Assembly: GCF_907164915.1 (NCBI RefSeq)
Contig: NC_061866.1
Location: 25,313,905 to 25,377,904, forward strand
Reading direction: 5' to 3'
DNA: 64,000 nucleotides
DNA from: Impatiens glandulifera
Taxonomy: Eukaryota > Streptophyta > Magnoliopsida > Ericales > Balsaminaceae
Position 1 is the stretch's first letter. Each line of letters opens with the position of its first letter. A program made the translations under genes and the position numbers. The notes under the pieces were generated by a model. It did no database searches, was not told the DNA's origin, and worked only from the letters and a program-made list of their open reading frames with translations. Below are positions 56,720 through 64,000 of the stretch, piece after piece.

Positions 56720-58557
56720 TTATTGTTCTTTCCTTTTCACGATTGTGTAATTAAACCCTTCACCGGACAGGAGGTTTTGAAATGGAGGGAGAAAAAGGCC
56801 ACCACAACCACCTCTTCCACCGCTTCCACCACTTCCACCATCACGGTCACCGCTGCGATCTCCACCTCTTTTCGTTGGTCTGCAACCTCCTTCATCAACT
56901 GGTTTTCTCTTGGATCTGGTGTCGGTCGAAACACCTCCTCTACTACTTCCACCGCCTCTTGAACTTCCTTCCCTCTTTTTAACATTATCAACGTCAAGGG
57001 AAATGAGGTTATTCTCTTTATTAGCAGCAGCTTCTACATTTTCAACGGCTTGAATTTGTCTTGCGAATGCATCAGCTTGTTCCATTCGCTCGGCATCGGC
57101 TCTATTCATATGATTAGTCAACTCAACCATTTGACCTTGAATCAAACACACTCCAGCCATAACTTCTTGATGAAGTTCAATGATGAATTCCCTTTCACAA
57201 TCAAACCTTTCGGACTGACGTTTGAAAAAGTTCTTTTCGAATTTGGAGTAGGTTTTGTTGAGGATGTTGATCTCATATGTGTTCCTTTTCATAGTTTTCT
57301 CCATTACTTTATAAGTTTCAAGAAGAGAGGCGAATTTCTTCTTGTTTGATCCTTAAATCTTTTCGATTTTAATCATTTTGGAATGCCAGTCCAAAACATG
57401 CTTAAAAAGAGTACTAATCATCTCTGCCATAGATTTTTATAGCTTTCCCCCTCCGAGAGAAGTTTCTTCATTTGATGAGACTTCATGAGAGTCAGCAGGA
57501 GTAGTCTAAATAGGACTGACATGAGTGTGAACCTACAAGGACTGCTTTGGTTCATCCGCCTCAGAAGCATCTTTATATTTATGTTCATCTCCTAGAATGT
57601 CTTCACATACCTTGTGAATCTAATCATAAGGTCTGTCGGAGTGAAGAGGAAGGTCAACAACCTTCTCATAGATGTTCGCAGCTATAATTTGCGGAGTTGG
57701 TCTAGGAATTGCTTCAAAACTTTCAGATGACGTATCATTGTTGTCTCGTTCCCCTTTAGCGGAAGAACTCTTATCAGATTCTTTTTCTTTTGAGGGTTCC
57801 CCCTCAGAACGTGCTTCAATAGGCTGACTGGCTTCAGCCTCCTTCACTAGAGATGCCTCTGTTTCAAGAACAGGGGATTCCAGCGCATCTTCTTCTTGAA
57901 AAACATTCGGTTGAACGGGTTCGACATTGATCTCTTCTTCTTCAATGATCGGATCAGGTTGAACTGGATCCTGAGTCTGTTCAATTCTAGGTTGAGCCAT
58001 AAGGCGTTTTTCTTCAACAAACAAATTTCCCAGTTCAATGAGATGAGCAGCGGCTTGCTCATCTTCCGGTAGAATTAGAGTAAAATCTTTAGAAAGTTGC
58101 ATCGGATCGTTTTCATCTAAAGAGTTACCAAATGTATTTACCCCTGAGCAATCTGCTTCATGAACATACCTAAGTACGATTGAGATATAGTCATGCATGA
58201 TTTCATCAAGTTTCTTCAAAGCCTTCTCCTCTGCATTAGCATTCTTTTCCAATGGATTGAAGTTAGCTTTTCTTGCTTCGAGCACTGGAAAAAGAGCCTG
58301 ATCTCTGAGATTGGCTTCAACCAGCTCCTTTCTGTTTAGAGCTTCATAAACCTTAGAAATTTTAGCCCATTTCAGGACTCGCTTTTCAATGTTGACCAAC
58401 TTCAACCATTTTTCGCTTATGCCTTTTCTTTTGATGACCTAATCATATCTATTGGACATCCTGTTCATGACCCACGTATCGAAAATGTTGATCTTCGCAA
58501 CAACTTTCACATTGGCCTAATCCAACATCAAGTTAACAATGAATGTTGCCTCTGAGA
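56720..58557 (-). pseudogene. ORF-X copy in element C: core, acidic linker, coiled coil and RGG tail
   Basis: Entering from the gap, the minus strand gives KINIFDTWVMNRMSNRYD, then an intact 261-codon piece (58405-57620) with EKRVLKWAKISKVYEAL, DQALFPVLEARKANFNPLEK, CSGVNTFGNSLDENDPM and a Glu-rich linker. After stops, a second intact piece of 194 codons (57304-56720) has EKTMKRNTYEINILNKTYSKF, MNRADAERMEQADAFARQIQ and a Gly/Arg/Ser tail (SSRGGGSSRGG, GDRDGGSGGSGGRGG). It aligns end to end with the copies at 21095-23185 and 31512-33450. The N-terminal domain is lost in the gap. No transmembrane stretch. Confidence 0.82.
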
Positions 58558-59057
58558 NNNNNNNNNNNNNNNNNNNNNNNNNNNNNNNNNNNNNNNNNNN
58601 NNNNNNNNNNNNNNNNNNNNNNNNNNNNNNNNNNNNNNNNNNNNNNNNNNNNNNNNNNNNNNNNNNNNNNNNNNNNNNNNNNNNNNNNNNNNNNNNNNNN
58701 NNNNNNNNNNNNNNNNNNNNNNNNNNNNNNNNNNNNNNNNNNNNNNNNNNNNNNNNNNNNNNNNNNNNNNNNNNNNNNNNNNNNNNNNNNNNNNNNNNNN
58801 NNNNNNNNNNNNNNNNNNNNNNNNNNNNNNNNNNNNNNNNNNNNNNNNNNNNNNNNNNNNNNNNNNNNNNNNNNNNNNNNNNNNNNNNNNNNNNNNNNNN
58901 NNNNNNNNNNNNNNNNNNNNNNNNNNNNNNNNNNNNNNNNNNNNNNNNNNNNNNNNNNNNNNNNNNNNNNNNNNNNNNNNNNNNNNNNNNNNNNNNNNNN
59001 NNNNNNNNNNNNNNNNNNNNNNNNNNNNNNNNNNNNNNNNNNNNNNNNNNNNNNNNN
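58558..59057. other. Assembly gap, exactly 500 N
   Basis: Identical in length to the first gap, so a placeholder. It falls inside ORF-X of element C. Confidence 0.97.
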
Positions 59058-60148
59058 CTTATAATCCAAATAAATTCTAAAATTGTGCAATTTAGGAACT
59101 GATCATTTATATCATATTTACATTCATAAAATAATGTATATTATCAAGTCAAATTTTATATTCAACTTACTTTTATAAAATTATATATATTAGTAAAACA
59201 TTTAATCATGGTTTATATAAATAGTAATTAATAGTAAAATTTTTAACTGCGGTATTTAAGTTAATAATAAAACATTTAATTTATAAAAAACGTATTTAAC
59301 ATTAAAATTTTTAATGTAGTATGTAAAACCGCAGTTAATAGTAAAACATTTAACTACACTTTAAAAACTAGAGTTAATACTAAGTGGGCGCTTGATTCAA
59401 ATAAGGGAATAAAAATAGAAATGTAATTGATAAATGTGTGGATCAAAATGGGTATAATTGATAAAAGTGTAGTGTTTGAATAAAAGTATTAATTATTCTC
59501 AATCTCATTAATAACGTTTGGATATTTCTAATTCCATTAATAATGTTGGAATATTTTCATTTCATTTTTTTATTATATTTTATTTTATTTAATTAAAATA
59601 TAAAATATTTTTATTTTTATATCATAATGATTTAAAATATATAAAATATTGAAGTTAATCATAAGTTAATAAAATATAAACATCTAATATCTTATCATAC
59701 TAATTATATATATTTTTTAAAATACTTATAAATAAAAAATAATCTATCAAACATAAATAATCCAAGTCAAAGTTTTTAATATTTAACATTTTACTTAATA
59801 ACATGGTGTAATTTTTTTAATAACATGTTTTATTAAAATATTTCATATTTAACTTTTCTAATATTTTTTAAATATTTATTTTTATATAAAATTATTATTT
59901 TATTTTTAAAGTTCTTATATTTAAATAAATTGTATTATTAATATATAATATTTAAAATAAATTATATAAAATGATTATATTATTATTAGTTATTGTAATT
60001 ATGATTAAAATTTTATTTTTTTAATTAAATTTTATTTTTAATAATTTTTTAATATTATTTAAATTATTGAAATAATTTCTTTTAATAAATATATTTAAAA
60101 AATATTATTATTTTAATTATAAAAAAATGTGTAATATAATTATAAAAG

Positions 60149-60186
<38 letters not shown>

Positions 60187-60480
60187 TAATTATAATTATG
60201 AGAGATGGTGGACATCATGGGAGAGTGAATCACATGATTCATTCCTCCCAAATTAGTGAGGAATTGATGATTAATGATTATTTGATAATCAAATTAATGT
60301 GCTGGAATGAAACTTATCAATCAAACACCTTAATTTATTCTCTTTCCCATTCTTGAGGAATGAAATGTTTTAACTGTTGTTTTATAAACCGTCGTCAATA
60401 ATAAGGCTTCGAACTTTGGTTTATAATACCGTTGTTAAATTTTACAGATAATAATATATTTTTACTAGTATAAGATGGAA
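59058..60480. mobile_element. AT-rich DNA-transposon-like region (CACTA-like subterminal repeats)
   Basis: Short motifs such as AAACCGCAGTTAATAGTAAA and GTTAATARTAAAACATTTAA recur on the left (59215-59380), and related ACCGTCGTCAATAATAAGG and ACCGTTGTTAAAT on the right (60388-60440), followed by TTTTTACTAGT. This looks like the subterminal repeats of a non-autonomous CACTA element, but its left end is in the gap and no transposase is present. A (TA)n run lies at 60150-60181. Confidence 0.35.
59386..60330. mobile_element. Possible MITE (Harbinger-like terminal inverted repeats)
   Basis: Left end GGGCGCTTGATTCAAATAAG and the reverse complement of the right end AGGTGTTTGATTGATAAG match imperfectly over about 18 bp. 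TAA/TTA trinucleotides flank it. The interior is AT-rich without frames. Confidence 0.4.
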
Positions 60481-60504
60481 GGTCTTTCATTGATAAATGT
60501 TTAA

Positions 60505-61030
60505 AATATCATATTTTTCAAAAGGACATTTGTTTTAGAGTATAGACCACTCATTTGAGTATGTGTGTGGGATATAGGGCAGCCCTTAATACAATATTTG
60601 AAATTTTCCTAATTTCTAATGAAGTAAATTAGATGACAACTCTAAAAAGCAAAATAGTCATGTATGTCTATTTTGCTAAGTTTTATATTCGGGTCTTCAT
60701 CTCATACTTAGATGAGACAACTTCTAAGTAAGTTGTTTTTCTCACCTCTTTTTACAAGATTTGAGAGAAAGGTAATTTAAGGGACTTGACAAAATAATCG
60801 ACACATTTTTTTAAAAGAGAACTCAAGTCAAGCTTACCAATTTGATTCCTCATCCAATGTTTATTGGATTCGAGAGAATGATAACACATGGAGCTTTGGC
60901 CATTCGAATAATGTTTTTTTGAAAATGTTGATTTTAAGACGTATAGTAGTGTTTGTGGTTTAAGGGTTTACATTAAAAGGGGTGCAAGTAATAAGGTCAA
61001 ATATCATCGACAAACAATATTGTAAGTTTA
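60505..61030 (+). mobile_element. Second copy of the gypsy LTR found at 27959-28470
   Basis: Same landmarks in the same order and orientation as 27959-28470 but diverged and lacking a clear primer site. It could be the 3' LTR of the gypsy whose coding scraps lie at 28.5-43.2 kb, or an independent remnant. Confidence 0.5.
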
Positions 61031-61570
61031 ATTACAATATTTTTAGTTGGTTTACCTAGTTTATGTAAGTTTAACATATAGGTATTTGAAATTAGTTTTG
61101 TGTTGTTAAAACTTGAGGAGAACTAGAGAATTTAAAGACATGAGAGTTTACTTAACTAATGATGGTGTCACAATTGAAAATGTATGTTCAATTTAAATTA
61201 TTATAATTTAATAATCCTTACTCTATTTTATAGTCTAGAAAATCAAGAAGACGGAAGTTGAAGTTGTTATAGTTGATGGTCAAATATTGTAAACTTTGCA
61301 AACACAATAGTGTTTGTTGATAATTTACGAGAATTGATATTTTAGCAACTTGATTGTATTTGAGATATTGTTTTTTTGAGTTTTTTTGTGAAGGGGTTGT
61401 TATATTGTACCGGTTCGGGTGGGACTCGAACGACTTCACTATGTGAATATTTTATTTGGTGTTTTTTCCTTATAATGAAAAAATGGAATTAATAGTCTTT
61501 TATTTAATCTTTGTTTCAGGCATGTTAATAATAGTAATAAAAAACTGTGTGCTCGATATTGTTCTTGTCT
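61031..61570. other. Spacer without recognisable genes
   Basis: AT-rich; the 73-codon minus frame at 61218-61439 is Asn/Tyr-rich with no known domain. Confidence 0.45.
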
Positions 61571-61574
61571 ATAC

Positions 61575-62430
61575 TCAGATAGCGTTTGGTACGAGTTATT
61601 AGTTATATAAGTATAAATTGTATGATGTATAAATTGTAAGGAGGTATTACGAGGTATAAATTATATAGGTTATTAGTGTTTGGTAGAGAGTATAAAATAT
61701 GTATAAATTATATAAGTTTTATTATTTTTTGTTTGGTTAGTGGTATAAGAAAGAAGTAAAAAGTTTAAAAAGACTATTTTACCTTTATATTTATATAAAT
61801 TGTTTTTTATTTTTATTATAATATTTATCTTATAGGTATTTTGTATTATTAATTATATTAAAATTAATACAAAAATAATATATAATTATCATATCAATGC
61901 ATTTTTAATATAAATAATAAGGTTTATATTATTTTATATGTAATTAATTCTAAATATCATTTATTAATAATGTAATAAAATTTTATTTTATAAATTAATT
62001 GTATATATGACTATTATTTTTTAATTAACATTATTAGTTTTAAAAATAATAATTATATTTTATTAGATATAAAATTGTCTCATTTATATTTTTTTTAATA
62101 TAATTTTTATTTACAATGATAAAAAATATATATAAATTTAACAATCAAATAAAAAATAAGTAATTAAGTAATTAAGTATTTATTATTATTATTTAAATTG
62201 TAAAATTAAACCTAGTTAAATATATATAATTTTATAAAATGAGAGGGTTAAAAAGGAATTAAATTTTATAAAAGCATAATAGGTACAACCTTAAACGGGT
62301 TTACTGTATAAATAATACTTAAATATTACTATAGATATAAAAATTATGTAATCAGACACTCAATTTAATTTACTGTACATATAATTATGCAATATCTATA
62401 GTACTATCCTATGTACCAAACATAGTCTTA
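61575..62430. mobile_element. Probable MITE with GTTTGGTAC terminal inverted repeats
   Basis: Left end ATAGCGTTTGGTACGAGTTAT faces right end GTACCAAACATAGT in inverted order. The 850-bp interior is AT-rich with TATAAATTATATAAG repeats near the left end and no coding capacity. Confidence 0.5.
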
Positions 62431-62523
62431 ATTATTAGGCTTTTAGTATTTGAGGATGAGTTAGTATTATTATCCAAACAACATCCAAAAAGAGAACAAT
62501 CAGTTTTAAAATAATGAATACTT

Positions 62524-62883
62524 TGTTGTTAGTTTCTTATTATGAAATTAATCAAGGATTAATAGTCTCTTGTGATCTATATATTATTGAGCAAAGATCT
62601 AATCTAAACACATGATAAAAGAAGATATAGAGATATAGTGGTAAAGAATAATAAAGAACACAAGATATAACGAGGCTCGACCAACATTATCTACATCCTC
62701 AAGGAGTAGTCCATTCTATTGATTTCCATGGAATAATGGTCCATGTAACCCTATGTTACAATATCTCTATTTATAGGAGTACATCAAAAGTCAAAAGACT
62801 AAACTATTACACTTAAGTCCAATAAAGTTTAATGCCCAATTATAATAAATAAACTATATAAAATATGAGCCCAAAACCCAACA
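62524..62883 (-). mobile_element. Copia LTR (minus) with adjacent polypurine tract
   Basis: On minus, AAGGTGGAGATTG (62896-62884) is the typical copia polypurine tract, followed by TGTTGGGTTTTGGGC at 62883. A TATA box (CTCCTATAAATAGAG) is at 62765-62779. The probable far end is about 62524. Upstream coding sequence is absent: element D begins at 62952. Confidence 0.65.
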
Positions 62884-62951
62884 ATCTCCACCTTGGGCGA
62901 ATACCACGCTAATTGAGATGTGATAAAAAAAAGTTACAAATTAAACATCTC

Positions 62952-64000
62952 TGATAGGATCGGGAACACCAATAGAGACGGGGTCTAGCTATTGATGATT
63001 GCTTAAGAAAAACGTCTTGATAGATATCCTGTTAAGAATTTAAATCACTTTCTATTCTGCACAAAACCTTGCAAACTCTTGAATGATTCAAGTGCAGAAA
63101 TGTTTGCTTAGGTTTAAAGCTAAGAACCATAAATGAGAAGATAACAGAATGAAAACACACAGCAGTTTGTTTATGGATGTTCGGAGCAAACTCTCCTACG
63201 TTACCCCTTCTTCCAACCACCGGAAGGATTCACTATAAGTTTCATAGAATCAAATACAGTCGCACGATTAGCTCATTGTTGAACAGAAAAACTCTGTTCA
63301 ACTTACAATATTATGAAGTATATCACTCAGCCAAAACAATGTTTTCATTCTCACTCTCTCTTGATAAACACACAGTAAAGTAAGAAAGTAGTTCTTAAGA
63401 TTGTAAAATCAGTAGATCTTTTGTATGCGTATTTTTCAGTATTCAGCAAATTGTGTCCGGTAGTTCTTCCGTTGTCCTTGAGGATCATTAAATAAGGAGC
63501 ATGTACCAACGGTAGAATCTTCTATAATTACACGTGACGAGCTTCCATTGGAACGACTCCATAGTACATAGCAGACTCTGAGCACCAGAATCGTGGCCAT
63601 ACCAATCTGGTAGTGCGTCAAGTAGTGGGAAGAATATTTGCTTACGTGGCATTAATCAATTGGTTGCAATTGGCTGTCGTACTGATCTTCACTGGAAAGT
63701 GGAGCAAGAGTAGCGTATAACAAGTTGATCGTGGGTAAACGTGTGATAGCTTCAAGCAATTATTTTAAGCATGACATTAGACGTATTTCACTTAGACGAC
63801 CTCATCTAATGAAATTAGACTCCTACGTCTAATAGCGGGATCCATTAGACCACCTGGTCTAACGGGATTAGACGACATGTTTAATTACAGTTCCCTTCAC
63901 ACTAATCTGAAGGAGTTAGACTGCATGTTTAACTCTCATCTGTTAGACGACACGTCTAACTACGCATCCCTTCAGACTAATCTGAAGGAGTTAGACTGCA
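62952..64000 (-). mobile_element. Element D: LTR of the A/C family, running off the right edge
   Basis: Starts TGATAGGATCGG at 62952 (minus-strand LTR end) and follows A and C: the GACGGGGTCT block, CTCTCCTACGT block, TATA-like TTATTTAATG (63486-63495), TACGTGGCATT, and then the palindromes from 63776. No primer site lies to its left, so this is the 3' LTR or a solo LTR, inserted into the copia internal sequence beside 62884. Confidence 0.82.
63776..64000. repeat. Start of the palindrome array in U3 of element D
   Basis: Includes CTTCA-ACTAATCTGAAGG hairpins, TTAGACGACCTCATCTAA and GTTAGACGACACGTCTAAC, as in A and C; continues past the window. Confidence 0.85.

Larger units (their letters stand above)
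54681..58557 (-). mobile_element. Element C: same family as A, 3' part (LTR, polypurine tract, ORF-X), cut by the gap
   Basis: Minus strand: ORF-X from the N gap down to 56720, polypurine tract at 56560-56545, LTR 56544-54681. The LTR is homologous to those of A and D. Gag, primer site and 5' LTR would lie beyond 58557 but are not found after the gap, so the gap hides more than it shows or a deletion occurred. Confidence 0.82.

Overview
This window is nuclear DNA from a flowering plant. It contains one spliced plant chromatin gene, plant-type L1, Ty1/copia and Ty3/gypsy retroelements, a plant-type telomere motif (CCCTAAA), and long AT-rich spacers. A recurring retroelement accessory protein, called ORF-X here, resembles unnamed multi-copy proteins I remember from Lamiales such as the resurrection plant Dorcoceras. 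A lamiid source is therefore my guess, not something the sequence proves. Two runs of exactly 500 N (23267-23766 and 58558-59057) look like fixed-size scaffold gaps, so order across them is not guaranteed.

Layout. 1-4100: the 5' half of an ATX3/4/5-type histone H3K4 methyltransferase gene on the minus strand, the only clear host gene. Its nine exons join in phase over 530 codons and leave the window before the SET domain. 4100-5919 and 15312-15930: AT-rich dispersed and tandem repeats. 5920-15295: a full-length but dead L1-type LINE, about 9.4 kb, with a 16-bp target-site duplication and poly(A) tail. 16100-20200: two broken minus-strand copia pieces. 20477-21080: a Ty3/gypsy gag remnant. 21095-23185: first ORF-X copy. 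23767-25449: gypsy LTR (minus).

27.9-61 kb: an old gypsy (Tat/Ogre-like) element survives as collinear scraps (LTR end, primer site, leader, protease, start of RT). Younger elements split it. Element A (29841-37679, minus) is Sirevirus-like with two LTRs, an intact gag and ORF-X but no pol. A gypsy LTR (39381-about 41945, plus) follows. Element B (43236-54680, plus) is Sirevirus-like with LTR, primer site, gag, full-span but dead pol, several polypurine tracts and two ORF-X genes in tandem. Element C (54681 to at least 58557, minus) cuts B's second ORF-X. To the right lie DNA-transposon-like sequences, a second copy of the gypsy LTR, a copia LTR, and the LTR of a fourth family member (D, from 62952).

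How the parts fit. A, C and D share one LTR family whose U3 is packed with short perfect palindromes; the promoter TATA lies just downstream. ORF-X sits in the position where Sireviruses carry an envelope-like gene. It has no visible membrane segment: it reads as a globular N-terminal domain, a conserved helical core, acidic linkers, a coiled coil and an RGG-rich tail, more like a nucleic-acid-binding or Gag-like accessory protein. In A it is fused in frame to Gag. This ORF-X family, with the palindromic U3 arrays, is the most unusual content here.
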